NCBI GenBank assembly: GCA_964019055.1
Contig: OZ025207.1
Coordinates: 3,507,501-3,571,500 of the forward strand
Reading direction: 5' to 3'
DNA: 64,000 nt
Origin: Anthopleura xanthogrammica
Lineage: Eukaryota > Cnidaria > Anthozoa > Actiniaria > Actiniidae
Both the position numbers and the translations under genes were made by a program. Below the pieces are notes generated by a model. The model made no database searches, was not told the DNA's origin, and was given only the letters and a program-made list of their open reading frames with translations. Below, piece by piece: positions 1-9,420 of the stretch (within the stretch, counting starts at the first letter, position 1; the number at the start of each line of letters is the position of its first letter).

Positions 1-1020
1 CTGTTCGCGCAACATCAAAAGGTCTATATAATGTACTGTAGTGTGTTCTTACCGATGGATGTGTGAGTGTGTTCAATATGTGTGGGTCCCAGTTTCTCTG
101 GTTTGAATGTGCACGCGTACTAGATTTTTGAAAAAAGTTGGTTTCACTTCGTGGTCCACAGGGAGCCCATTTTGGATTTTTTTTTTTAAATCTAAAATAA
201 TAAAAAAATCAAAATTGCTTTATTAAATCTTCTGCTAATTGCTGGTTTCGTATAGTTCTTTATACTCAAAGATATTTGTGGCACGTGGTCTGAAATAGGA
301 ATAATTATATTTGATAAATGCGCATGCCCATACCACAAGAAACCCATTTTAATCTTAAATGGTCTCAGTGAGATATACCTGTGCGCATGTTTCACTGCAC
401 GCGCTGAGACGTGCATGTAGGGATCTGGCAACCCATACTGATGGGCGTTGTCATTAGCAACCAAAGTCTAGATTACGTCATTAAAGATAACTTGCCTTCG
501 TTGACATAGACGAACCGTGAAATCGATTGACTCATTCCTGGATACCAAGACAAAAACAGCCCCACTGTACAGGAACAACCACTCACGTCTTCAAACAAAA
601 TCACCAAACGACATTCGAGATTAGTCATTTTTTTTTCTAAGCGTGTGGTCCCTTGAACTCAAAGCTAACAGCACGGCACCAACTAAAAACATCCTTAATT
701 AGTCATCATATTCATTCCAGTACACGGAAAGCAATCGACCGAAAGTCGTGTTTTTTTATTCATTTCGTGTCAATGTCAACTTCATAGACCACCAAGCAAG
801 ACATGTCTGTGTTTGTAGACGTTATGCCAAGCATAAGTGGAATGATTAACTTCAGAAGATGTGTGTAATTGGGCGACATGATGTTTTGACTTTTTCAGAC
901 ATTAGACCTCGTGGTAGGCGTCTGTTAGGTTCTTTTGTAGTCGCGTTCATTCCTCATATGCCGGATACATCAGTCAGTTATTTCACGTTTCGTGGACGTG
1001 CTGGAGAAACGATCATAAAA
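1..1020. other. Non-coding stretch, no gene recognised
   Basis: No reading frame here resembles a known protein. A short piece near 265-305, containing GGCACGTGGTCTGAAATAGG, resembles one terminal inverted repeat of the MITE family described at 28458-29025 and 41158-41322, so at least part of this stretch is decayed transposon sequence. The rest appears unique and AT-rich. Confidence 0.5.
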
Positions 1021-1024
1021 AAAT

Positions 1025-1380
1025 ATCAAATGGCTACCCTGTATCATGACTAGCAAATGGCTTCCCTTTATCATGACTAGCAAATGGCTACCCTGTATCA
1101 TGACTAGCAAATGGCTTCCCTATGCCATGACTATCAAATGGCTTCCCCTGTATCATGACTAGCAAATGGCTTCCCTGTATCATGACTATCAAATGGCTTC
1201 CCTTTATCATAACTATCAAATGGCTTCCCTGTATCATGACTATCAAATGGCTTCCCCTGTATCATGACTATCAAATGGCTTCCCTGTATCATGACTAGCA
1301 AATGGCTTCCCCTGTATCATGACTATCAAATGGCTTCCCTGTACCATGACTATCAAATAGCTTTCCCTGTACCATTATTA
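1025..1380. repeat. 27-28 bp minisatellite (AAATGGCTTCCCTGTATCATGACTA)
   Basis: About a dozen head-to-tail copies of a 27-28 bp unit are visible. Copies differ by single substitutions (gcttccc/gctaccc, tgtatc/tttatc) and by an extra C in some. The array decays at its right end. The core AAATGGCTTCCC also recurs in a looser array at 49660-50110. Confidence 0.9.
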
Positions 1381-1460
1381 TCAAACTACCCTTAGAATAT
1401 AGAGGATAAGAAAATTTCCCAACAGCTACATACACCATGTAGGGATAAATTTTGCACCTT

Positions 1461-1545
1461 AAGTGAGTTGAGTTTGTTGGTGCTCTCCCTTGCTTCGAGG
1501 GTTTTTCGCCAGGTTCTCCTCCCTCCGTAAAAACCAACCCTAATT
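1461..1545 (+). mobile_element. SINE fragment (common central domain), 170-bp-tail subfamily
   Basis: The stretch carries the hallmark of the window's SINE superfamily: GTGAGTTGAGTTTG, then CTCTCCCTTGCTTCGAGGG, a short gap, GGTTCTCC and CCTCCCTCCGTAAAAACC. The tRNA-like 5' head is not visible. The fragment abuts the 165-170 bp tandem repeat that follows, as other SINE copies here abut different tandem repeats. Confidence 0.7.
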
Positions 1546-1916
1546 GCAAGCAAGAATGATTAGCCCCTATTTTTTAATTTATTTTATTAATTTATTCGTT
1601 CTGAGCTGTGCTCTGTGGTCAGACATGAGTCGTATGGCAGCTGCCCGAGGCGCCTTCATATGCCTTCGACTCGACCACGTTGAGCTGCGTCCTTCGTAAT
1701 TCAGCTCTTCAGCTGCAAGCAAGAATGATTAGCCCCTCCAAATTTATTTTATTAATTTATTCATTCTGAGCTGTGCTCTGTGGTCAGACATGAGTCGTAT
1801 GGCAGCTGCCCGAGGCGCCTTCATATGCCCTCGACTCGAGCACGTTGAGCTGCGTCCTTCATAATTCAGATGTTCAGCTGCAAGCAAGGATGATTAGCCC
1901 CTCCAAATTTATTTTA
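1545..1916. repeat. Tandem repeat of about 165-170 bp, two full units plus a partial
   Basis: Each unit starts with GCAAGCAAGAATGATTAGCC (at 1545, 1715 and 1880) and contains CTGAGCTGTGCTCTGTGG and GGCAGCTGCCCGAGGCGCC. Unit spacing is 170 then 165 bp. The third unit is cut off where the (ATTC)n tract begins. It lies directly after the SINE central domain. Confidence 0.85.
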
Positions 1917-2040
1917 TTTATTCATTCATTCATTCATTCATTCATTCATTCATTCATTCATTCATTCATTCATTCATTCATTCATTCATTCATTCATTCA
2001 TTCATTCATTCATTCATTCATTCATTCATTCATTCATTCA
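1917..2040. repeat. (ATTC)n microsatellite
   Basis: About 30 uninterrupted copies of the tetranucleotide follow the third 170-bp unit. Any open frame across it is a by-product of the repeat and is not a gene. Confidence 0.97.
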
Positions 2041-2344
2041 TATTTATTTATCCATAGAATTATACAATACATAGGAACCAATCTTTTACCGATCTTTTAT
2101 ACTTTTTTACAGGTACACACGAAGTTCATACCGGGCTGAGAGAAAAAAAGTACTGGTCAGAGGAATCTTGTGAAATCATGTTTATTACTCCATTCAAGTA
2201 TACTGTCTACTTCCTTAGAAAAAAATTATATTGATGTCTTCGAGCGCCATTAAAGGCCGTTGGTTTTGTAGCTAAAGATCTGAATGGCGCCTCAGTGCAC
2301 TAGGAGATAGGTACGTATGATATTTTTCGATGTTGCCTTCATTA

Positions 2345-2476
2345 TAAACCTCTTGCACTTGACGTCAAAGCAGCTCAATTTGGAGGACAAAGCAAAAGAA
2401 TTTCAATCTCCTGAGGATTGGAAACTGTTTTGTCCCCCAAATTGAGTTGCATTCCGACGTGCTGCAAGGGTTCTAT
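2345..2476 (+). mobile_element. Short palindromic MITE (family A, AGCTCAATTTGGAGGACAAA)
   Basis: Imperfect inverted repeat of about 130 bp: AAAGCAGCTCAATTTGGAGG on the left is mirrored by CCAAATTGAGTTGCATT on the right, around CAATCTCCTGAGGATTGG. Further copies lie at 29424-29569, 29855-29984, 62158-62287 and 62514-62646. No coding capacity, so it is non-autonomous. Confidence 0.85.
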
Positions 2477-2759
2477 CCCCAGTGAATTTCCCCAAACCTT
2501 AAAAAGGAATAAGATGACCGCTCACCGAATCATGTAAAAAGAAAATGGATGTAAAGTGCCTCGCACATACTTAGATTATTAAGATCAGAGTGACCAATCA
2601 GCAACTATTTCCCCCCCCCCTCCCACTGTTTTCATTGCCACGCGCTGATTAAGACCACAGCGGATGGTGATGAAGGGAGATGATAACGACGACTAAGGAG
2701 AATGTTAATTTACAATGATGTTGGTGATAATACATGCGTACAAACATACTTTATTCAGT

Positions 2760-3255
2760 GTTCCCCATAGGGCTTTTCAATACTAATTCACAAAAATATA
2801 TAATATAAGACAGAGAATTCAAATCTAAAATCCATTATATATCACTTATCTAAATCGAAATTGAAATTCTTAGAGATATAAGTTAAGTAAAATATAATAA
2901 TCACTTTTTTTCAACACGGAATCTCATTCATACAACTAATGCTCTTCCAGAGAGCCGTGAATAAAAATAATACATACAATAAATTTATTTATATAATACT
3001 TAAACAACCTATCCCCCGACCCTTAATTAAAACTAATAATAAATATTGTAAGTGGATCATAGTTTATTAACAAATTGACTATAACTAGATGCACATCTCT
3101 GATATTCTGTTAGATAATTCCATAAATTGGCTCCCCTATATGAAATGCTTCTTTTCATAGCTTTCTAGCATGTCATTTCTCAGTTTTTTCTTGAAGGCTC
3201 TTAAAGTTAACTGCTTTAATTCATCATCTATGTTGTTCCATATGCCTACTGCTCT
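2760..3255 (-). mobile_element. LINE reverse-transcriptase 3' end and 3' tail (part 2 of a split copy)
   Basis: On the minus strand, from the boundary at 3255 down to about 3140, the DNA encodes the extreme C-terminus of a non-LTR retrotransposon polymerase. It reads AVGIWNNIDDELKQLTLRAF, then FKKKLRNDMLESY, ending at a stop codon. The WN(N/S)(I/L) and FKKKL(R/K) patterns are typical of LINE RT tails of the CR1/L2/Rex1-like groups. The remaining ~380 bp match the 3' tail of the deleted copy at 11637-11890. It continues the protein of the piece at 5343-5690, from which it is separated by an inserted DNA element. Confidence 0.8.
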
Positions 3256-5342
3256 GACTGGAAGCAATGAGGTGGCACCCAATAGCGTCACAAGGAAGAT
3301 TTTTTTGATAATAAGAAATATGTACTATTTATGTCATAAAATGATAGATATCGATACGAAATAACGTAATTACAACTTTTGTTGTTTATGTGATAAGTAA
3401 TTTGCATTATACATAGCTATAATTAATAATAACCGCGTGGGGCCTGGTAATTACTCAGCATGCTATTCTTTTCAGACGGTGAAATTTACTATTTAAACAT
3501 GAAATACTTATAAGATATTTATCACAAATGAATTTCATATGTTCACAGATCGCATAATCTTTCTGTAATAAGCAAACATACAAACAACTCAGTAAAATCG
3601 CGATCGACTTATAGTAAAACGTGTAGCGCCTGCTATAGACAATATATTGACGTCATTGCTTTAGCCTCTTTACATAGTTATATATCTAGTTCACAATGTA
3701 AAATCTAATTTGAAAGGATTTCGACAACATTCATGGGCTCGAGAATGCGCTTGCAAGCATGCAGTTATTTGTCGAGAAAAATTATCACTTTTTAAATCCA
3801 TACCTTTTAAATATTTCACGCGCTATTCTTATCTTAATGCTTGTTTCTTTCTTTTTTTCCCCGCCTTTATTTAACTTTCACATGTAATGAGATCAATTAC
3901 AAATTAATAAAAGTTTAAATTTCATTAATGTTTAACGCTTTTCTTAAGTTGTTATATTTTGTCAGATGGATATGCATATTATTATTTTTTACAGCGATAT
4001 TGTATTCAATTTGTATATAATATTGGAGATATGCTTTGAAGCCTTTTAAATTCAGCTGACAACACATACTTCTTGCTCTATAAATATAGGATTTATAGAT
4101 AAGAAGGACAAAATTGACTAATGTAGAAAATTTAAAACATAAACAAGGCCCTATTATAATATATAATATAATATAATATATAATAATATATTATAATATA
4201 ATATAATAATATATGTTTCTTTTTAACAAGTTATCGAGTCATGTAGTTGCTATTCAATATTCACAAAATTTCAAGCCCTTATGAAGCAGCAACAAAAAAT
4301 CTAAAGTAACCTTTTTGAATTAAAAAAACAGGAGTAAGCACACATCCGATAAAAAAAACTTTGATTTCTAGAGACAAAACATCCCGATTTCTTTCAAAAA
4401 AGCAGCAAAGAACTTGTTTACCATAGATAAGATATCGTGGACTTACATTTTTGTAAAATATTCTTTGCTCTTCTGAAAAATAGCCTTAACAGTCCCTTAC
4501 ATTTTTTTGCACAAAGCTATAACATATGCAAATGAGATTTCGCGTGTCGAAAATAAGTCAGCAAACTTCCAACTACAATTATACATTTACCTTTAGAGCT
4601 AGACTAGTGGATTTGGTAGCATTATATCAATCAATTAAACGACAAATGCATCCTAAAGTGATATAGAAATCAAGGCTTTGTAACTAGAAGAAATACCCTA
4701 AATACGAAATGTTGACAAAAAATTATTGTATGTTTTGTACGTGTCGAATTTACAAACAGAAAACTTCAATTGTACACTGTTCCCGATCATTAAGGTCGAT
4801 CAGCATCAAATCTACACCAAAATGTCTGGAATAAAGTATAATTTATATTCTATGGAAATTTTACGATTTATAGATCAGTTTTCATAACTTATTTTGAATA
4901 AATATAAGTGGTATTAGAAATATACGCTACATGGTTACACAAAGTTGTGAGAAAGAAAATCATCAAAATCAAATGTATTCGAATCTCATTTACTGATTTA
5001 CTTCGACTACTGTATAGCTATGTGGCATATATACGGACTGATAATCGTATCTTGTGGTAAAAGACCGCTATTTAGGTGCAATTTTACAATACGCGCTAAT
5101 GTTAGTAATAAATGTGACGGGTTACATGCAAATTCGCACTGCGCTTCATTTCTATTTATTAACATTTAATATAGAAATTATACAGATCTAACTATATTCT
5201 TTTACCTATAGTAAAACATATCCTCCTTCTTCACCATAAATAGAAAAAATCGTATTTTAGAAGCGTGTTGCTGCTAATAATAAATATTTATCTTGAACAA
5301 ATTGCCGAATTTGGTATGCGTTTCACGTCATTGCTTCCAGTC
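3256..5342. mobile_element. 2.1-kb non-autonomous TIR element inserted in a LINE
   Basis: The element starts with GACTGGAAGCAATGA (3256-3270) and ends with its exact reverse complement (5328-5342). The similarity continues after one mismatch. It is flanked on both sides by TCT (3253-3255 and 5343-5345); if the outermost G/C pair is assigned to the flank, the duplication is 4 bp, CTCT. Removing it would rejoin a LINE reading frame, which proves an insertion. The inside is very AT-rich, has no long reading frame and holds an ATA-rich repeat near 4155-4215. The 3-4 bp target duplication does not fix the superfamily. Confidence 0.8.
4155..4216. repeat. Low-complexity AT repeat (ATAAT/TATAATATA)
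   Basis: Irregular repetition of ATATAATATA units inside the 2.1-kb TIR element. Simple AT-rich DNA with no coding content. Confidence 0.8.
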
Positions 5343-5690
5343 TCTATAACTGCGCTGACAAGATTTCGTTTTACATAAGGGAATGTGCAGTAACTCCTTA
5401 TTTCGGGTGTCGCGATCGTGGATTGCATTACGCTTAAAAAATAACTCACACAGGTATGGCGGCGCAAGCTCGTTAATACACTTAAAAGACCTTATTGCGT
5501 CTCTATATAACAGATGTTCTTTCACAGGCAGCCATTTAATCTCGCGAAGAGCAGTCGTGATATGATCAATTTTTTTAGTATTTGTGATAATTCTACAAGC
5601 AAAATTCTGTACTGCCTGAAGTTTCTTAATATTACTAGTAGATGTATTTGACCAAACTGAGGAACGTCAGATTACTGTCCAATGATGATT
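5343..5690 (-). mobile_element. LINE reverse-transcriptase fragment (part 1 of a split copy)
   Basis: Minus-strand translation from about 5665 gives the thumb/C-terminal part of a LINE RT. It includes IKKLQAVQNFACRIITNTKK, the linker EIKWLPVKEHLLYRDAIRSF, then KCINELAPPYLCEL and HIPLCKTKSCQRS. These are standard elements of CR1/L2/Rex1-type polymerases. The frame is open here and breaks at 5342, where a 2.1-kb DNA element interrupts it. The protein resumes at 3255. The 5' portion of the LINE is missing, as is usual for 5'-truncated copies. Confidence 0.85.
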
Positions 5691-5694
5691 ACTG

Positions 5695-5775
5695 CTACCG
5701 CAACCCGGTTGGCTCAGTTGGTTGAGCATCGGACTTTCGTGCGGGATATCGTGCTTTCAGTCCCAGCTAGACAAA
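5695..5775 (+). mobile_element. tRNA-like SINE head fragment
   Basis: Contains TGGCTCAGTTGGTTGAGCAT, a good RNA polymerase III box A, followed after a tRNA-like spacing by a weak box B (CTTTCAGTCCC). It does not fold as an intact tRNA and has no proper acceptor stem. It sits directly between two LINE fragments and is best read as the 5' head of a tRNA-derived SINE, not a functional tRNA gene. Confidence 0.5.
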
Positions 5776-5799
5776 AACTCAGGGTCTTAAAACAACTGA

Positions 5800-6345
5800 A
5801 AAGAAGGTGCTGCCGTTGACATTACATCTTCAAAAGGATTGTATTGATAATATCAGGACTTGGATGGCGTTAGATAAATTAAAACTTAACGAAGATAAAA
5901 CAGAGATTATTTTAATTGCCACTTGGCAACAACTAGGTAAAGTGAACATTACACACCTAAATATTGGTCAAGCAAATATACCATTAGTAAGCTCCGCTGT
6001 AGGCAATCTTGGTTCGTGGTTTGACTCAAACCTTAGTATGACCACGCACATCAATAAGATTTGCCAATCAGTTTTTTATCACTTATTCAATACTAGACAA
6101 ATTAGGAAGTTCTTAACAAATGACAGCACCAAATTGCTTGTGCAGGCTTTGATTATGGCGCATATTGACTACTGCAATGGACTCTTGTATGGAGTATACC
6201 AGCTGTGCATCTTTCTAAATTACAGCGTCTTCAAAATTCGGCAGCTCAACTTGTAAGCTTTACACCTAGATATTGCCATGACCCGACGGGCAGGTTTAAG
6301 CGCACGCTAGGAGACAGATTATTTACAGCAGTTGCTCCAAAAACC
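5800..6345 (+). pseudogene. Degenerate LINE reverse-transcriptase fragment, second family
   Basis: The plus strand encodes the RT connection region. It includes IRTWMALDKLKLNEDKTEII, a stretch equivalent to the usual VRNLGSWFDSNLSMTTHI, and LVQALIMAHIDYCNGLLYG. It then shifts frame near 6205 into HLSKLQRLQNSAAQLVSF. After an internal deletion it reaches RTLGDRLFTAVAPK, which normally precedes the LWN motif, but a long (TTC)n tract begins there instead. The motifs are characteristic of LINEs abundant in anthozoan genomes. The frameshift, deletion and missing 5' half make it inactive. Confidence 0.85.
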
Positions 6346-6702
6346 TTCTTCTTCTTCTTCTTCTTCTTCTTCTTCTTCTTCTTCTTCTTCTTCTTCTTCT
6401 TCTTCTTCTTCTTCTTCTTCTTCTTCTTCTTCTTCTTCTTCTTCTTCTTCTTCTTCTTCTTCTTCTTCTTCTTCTTCTTCTTCTTCTTCTTCTTCTTCTT
6501 CTTCTTCTTCTTCTTCTTCTTCTTCTTCTTCTTCTTCTTCTTCTTCTTCTTCTTCTTCTTCTTCTTCTTCTTCTTCTTCTTCTTCTTCTTCTTCTTCTTC
6601 TTCTTCTTCTTCTTCTTCTTCTTCTTCTTCTTCTTCTTCTTCTTCTTCTTCTTCTTCTTCTTCTTCTTCTTCTTCTTCTTCTTCTTCTTCTTCTTCTTCT
6701 TC
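6346..6702. repeat. Pure (TTC)119 microsatellite
   Basis: 357 bp of TTC with no interruption, inside the RT fragment just before its expected LWN motif. Open in all frames as polyPhe, polySer or polyLeu, and as polyLys, polyArg or polyGlu on the other strand. None of these is a gene. Confidence 0.98.
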
Positions 6703-6882
6703 GGCAGTCCATCATTTTCCGGATGACTGTGTCTTCGAATTCTATTTTGGCAGGCGCTTTTTTTCGGCCACGCCTTCCAAAAAACCTCTTCTCTCAACAC
6801 GCCTTGCGCAGAAAAATAAGGCATACGGTGAAGTGCCCCCACCGAAATTAGGTCAGGTATCACAGCAGGTGTTCCCTAAATG

Positions 6883-6891
6883 GGTATAAAT
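6883..6891 (+). promoter_or_regulatory. Putative TATA box for the gene at 6940
   Basis: GGTATAAATAA lies about 55 bp before the ATG at 6940, a spacing compatible with a start site near 6915. This is consistent with an independently transcribed single-exon gene, but TATA matches are frequent in AT-rich DNA. Confidence 0.4.
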
Positions 6892-6939
6892 AACTAACAA
6901 CTAATCCACATCGAAAAAAAAATCACTTTTGTCGAACAT

Positions 6940-7347
6940 ATGATGGCGGACTTAACAACCAAAAAGCTGGAGAAAGAAGAAATGGTCCTAGATTTATTCG
7001 GTGAAGACCACATCAGAGAATGTCATATAGACAACCAAGCCGCCAAGAGCACCTTCACCTTACCTGAAGAAGAAGTCTTCAGGCTGGTGCGGGAAACGAT
7101 AAGAAAGGTGCACGTGGTAAAAAACCCTCATTGGGTTAAAGGAGTAAGAGGTGGCGAAAATGGTAGTGCAGATACGTTTGAAATCGAACGCAATTTCAAT
7201 TTCGTAATCGGTACGACCATTGGTGGAAACCAAGTTTCAAGAATGAAAATTATCGTAAGAGGATATGTGGTAGTAACTGCTTACCCCATACATGACAGTG
7301 GGTATTCATCAAGACCAAATTGGCCACCAGCTACAGGTTTAAAGTGA
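6940..7347 (+). CDS. Unknown 135-residue protein with toxin-RNase-like C-terminus
   Basis: Single uninterrupted frame with two adjacent Met codons (6940 and 6943); either could be the start. There is no signal peptide or membrane segment. The first 40 residues are charged. Residues ~43-60 (LPEEEVFRLVRETIRKVH) look helical. The C-terminal half contains HWVKGVRGG, FNFVIGTTIGG, MKIIVRG and VVVTAYPIHD. A strand carrying an ...RG..VVTAYP-type motif near the C-terminus is common in bacterial polymorphic and contact-dependent RNase toxins of the BECR fold (EndoU, barnase and relatives). That resemblance is by eye only and no active site is claimed. Codon composition is more balanced than in flanking AT-rich DNA. 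The gene sits between LINE debris and MITEs and is followed by two histone-type stem-loops. It may be a horizontally acquired domain, a transposon-carried gene or the first exon of something larger. Confidence 0.5.
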   Translation: MMADLTTKKLEKEEMVLDLFGEDHIRECHIDNQAAKSTFTLPEEEVFRLVRETIRKVHVVKNPHWVKGVRGGENGSADTFEIERNFNFVIGTTIGGNQVSRMKIIVRGYVVVTAYPIHDSGYSSRPNWPPATGLK

Positions 7348-7370
7348 ACTGATCCATATGGTAAGAAAAA

Positions 7371-7450
7371 GGTTCTTTTAGAACCACCATATTTATGAAA
7401 ATCATGATCCTATATGCTTTGAAATTCAAGAAACGGTTCTTTTAAGAACC
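7371..7450 (+). terminator. Two histone-type 3' stem-loops in a degenerate 64-bp duplication
   Basis: GGTTCTTTTAGAACC (7371-7385) and GGTTCTTTTAAGAACC (7435-7450) lie 24 and 88 nt after the stop codon at 7347. The second has the metazoan replication-dependent histone geometry: a six-base stem starting GG, a four-base TTTA loop, and an AACC side followed by ATCA. The first has a three-base loop and is followed by ACCA. Sequence after each copy (ATATTTATGAAA / ATATTCATAAAG) is also similar, so the unit was duplicated. An AATAAA-like signal lies near 7489. Confidence 0.45.
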
Positions 7451-7474
7451 ATCATATTCATAAAGTCAAGGCTA

Positions 7475-7994
7475 TACTTGAAAATAAGAATAAATCTACT
7501 TACAACAAGTTCGTCATATTCTGGATTTGCTACAAGGCCTTTCTGAGGAAAAACAGTTTTGAAAAAGGTGTCCTGGTCAAAACTCTCCTCAATGTAAATT
7601 TCTGGAATAGTTCCCAAGATATAAACATAAAATTAAATAATGATTTTAAAAAATATCATAAAGTTTTAGCAATTGCAATAACATCCATACACTAAAAAAA
7701 TGTTTACAACAGTGAACTCACAGTCAGAGGTATGGAAGCAAAATTCCGCCATGGTAGATAAAATTAACTTGAGTTAAAATCACTCAGTAGTTCACAGTTA
7801 AAGCGGGTTAGCGCAAAATGACTAAGGGCGCTTAGCCTAAGTGTATACTATCATTTAGTAAATTAGTTATTGTTTTTGAAAATAATAGATGACATGTTTT
7901 TCAAATAATAATAAGCTTTAATTCCTACTTTTGGCGAAAGAACTACAGTAGAATTACAAACATATATATATATTTAACAAATAGAAAACGTTTG

Positions 7995-8003
<9 letters not shown>
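7475..8003. other. Non-coding stretch
   Basis: No convincing gene. A short minus-strand frame around 7515-7610 has a good donor (GTAAGTAG) and a possible acceptor, but no supporting partner exon could be joined in frame. The rest is AT-rich and unremarkable. Confidence 0.4.
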
Positions 8004-8025
<22 letters not shown>

Positions 8026-8140
8026 GGAAGTTTGGGAGAAGTCGAGAGCTGTTTGTGCAAAACCGAGTCGCGGGCAAGGTTTACACAGATCGAGCTCAAG
8101 ACTTCTCCCAAACTTCCCCGAGTGTTTATGTCAGGCTATG
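8004..8140. mobile_element. Palindromic MITE of 137 bp
   Basis: CATAGCCTGATATAAACACG followed by AGGGAAGTTTGGGAGAAGT at the left is mirrored by ACTTCTCCCAAACTTCCCC and GAGTGTTTATGTCAGGCTATG at the right. The arms are about 38 bp around a GC-richer loop. No coding capacity. Confidence 0.85.
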
Positions 8141-8644
8141 TATATTTATTACAATTAACTCTAAAAAAAAAGATTTCTAGATAGTCTAGATAGTCTGGCT
8201 ATGAAGCTTAGATCCTCTTACGATAAAAGATGACTGGTTTCGTTTAGTGTGTGAAATAGGCACACGGATATAATTTAATTTCCTAAGATTAAACGAGTGC
8301 TTGCTCAATTGTTAAACTAACGACAAGTTCAGGCAGGAGAATGCACACCTGGAACTATAGACTTAGCTAAATCGGAGCTAAATCTCTACTGGCGCGCGAC
8401 TGACTTTTCGTTTTTGCTTCCCGCCAAATTTACCGACCCAAAAATCAGTCGGATTACAGCCAATCACAATACTCGAGATCCAAGCTGTCAATCACAATGT
8501 AAGATTAGTAAGATTATCTCCATCGATCTCCATCTACACAACGCGGTGAGATCATGAGATCTGAGGCCATATCATACGGTAAAAGTAAATTAGGCTACGA
8601 AACTATATATAACAGACTACCAGAAACAAAGTATATAGAGGATG

Positions 8645-8785
8645 ATACATGGTCGCGCGGAGATACGAATTTTATCTTCGAGTGTTGATATTATCTCTCA
8701 CGAGCGCAGCGAACGAGTGAGAGATAATATCAGCACGAGAAGATAAAATTCGTATCTCCAAGCGGCCATGTAATGTTCTGTTTAT
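8645..8785. mobile_element. Nested palindromic MITE (GGAGATACGAATTTTATCTT arms)
   Basis: Perfect or near-perfect inverted arms start with GGAGATACGAATTTTATCTT at 8659 and finish with the complement at 8759. Outer flanks (GATACATGGTCGCGC / GCGGCCATGTAATG) extend the inverted repeat. The same termini (tattacat..ggagat) bound a larger element in SPT16 intron 3 at 60003-60445, so both belong to one family. Confidence 0.8.
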
Positions 8786-8950
8786 TATATGAAATCTTCA
8801 ATGAATAATGGAGAATTTGAGAAGCTGAGCAAAAAGTCGAAATTTGACACCACAAGTGTTGATAAAAATCGTATCCCCACTGGTAGGAGTGAGGATATCA
8901 ATCTTATCGTTTGATGTCACTCAATATCACACTCTATTTCATATGATAAA

Positions 8951-9220
8951 GATGCGTATCTTTCAGACAGAGATGTTTTTATATCTGCACCAACGGGAGC
9001 GGGAAAAAGCCTGACATTCGAGATCGCTCCATTCGCCTTAGATTTTCTGAGGTTCGGTGAGAAAAACTTCATCGAGACTGTTGTTTTTGTTGTTGTAGTC
9101 CCTTTGGTCTCTTTAATGAAAGACCAGCTATCGTCCTTAAAATCGAAGGGGATCTCTCCTGCCTATGTGGGAGACGACTGCTCGAAAGAACAGTTACAGC
9201 TATTCTTTCAACAGTCTTAG
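8951..9220 (+). pseudogene. RecQ/DEAD-type ATP-dependent helicase N-terminal fragment
   Basis: In-frame translation reads DRDVFISAPTGAGKSLTFEI, a Walker A motif (APTGAGKS) in the RecQ-type context. It continues with VVVPLVSLMKDQLSSLKSKG (motif Ia region) and ends in a stop at 9218-9220 after SKEQLQLFFQQS. The family needs several hundred residues including DExH, motifs III-VI and usually a RecQ C-terminal domain; all of these are absent. There is no good ATG. CTTTCAG before 8967 is a plausible 3' splice site, so the piece may be an old exon captured by the surrounding TIR element. Not functional as it stands. Confidence 0.75.
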
Positions 9221-9420
9221 CATCAACCATTATTATCAACCATGTTTTGCTGCTCTAGAACTGAAAACCATCCACCGGATATAACATGAAAAAACAAACT
9301 GAAACGAAAACCGCAATCATTTAGCTCCGCCCCCGAAAGCCGATACTCTGTCGCGCGCCAGTAGAGATACTCAGTGGACGGCGGACTTCGCGAAAGTCTA
9401 AAGAAATGTCTGACATGTTA

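Larger units (their letters stand above)
8382..9368. mobile_element. 987-bp TIR element carrying a helicase fragment
   Basis: The 19-bp ATCTCTACTGGCGCGCGAC at 8382-8400 is repeated exactly in inverse orientation at 9350-9368. Between the ends lie a nested palindromic MITE (8659-8759) and an 89-codon helicase fragment (8951-9220). No target-site duplication is obvious. The GC-rich termini contrast with the AT-rich surroundings. No transposase is encoded. Confidence 0.65.

Noticed and set aside
5695..5775. Functional tRNA gene
   Set aside because: Box A is good, but box B is degenerate and no acceptor stem forms. Context and other SINE copies point to a retroposon head. Same for 16500-16535 and 60700-60760.
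6205..6889. Long overlapping frames of polyPhe, polySer, polyLys and polyArg
   Set aside because: All are the (TTC)119 tract read in different frames.
7426..7780. Possible two-exon minus-strand gene (frame at 7515-7610 with a good GTAAGTAG donor, upstream ATGGCGGAATTT start with GTGAGT donor near 7722)
   Set aside because: Joining the best donor and acceptor creates a TAA codon at the junction, and no domain is recognisable.
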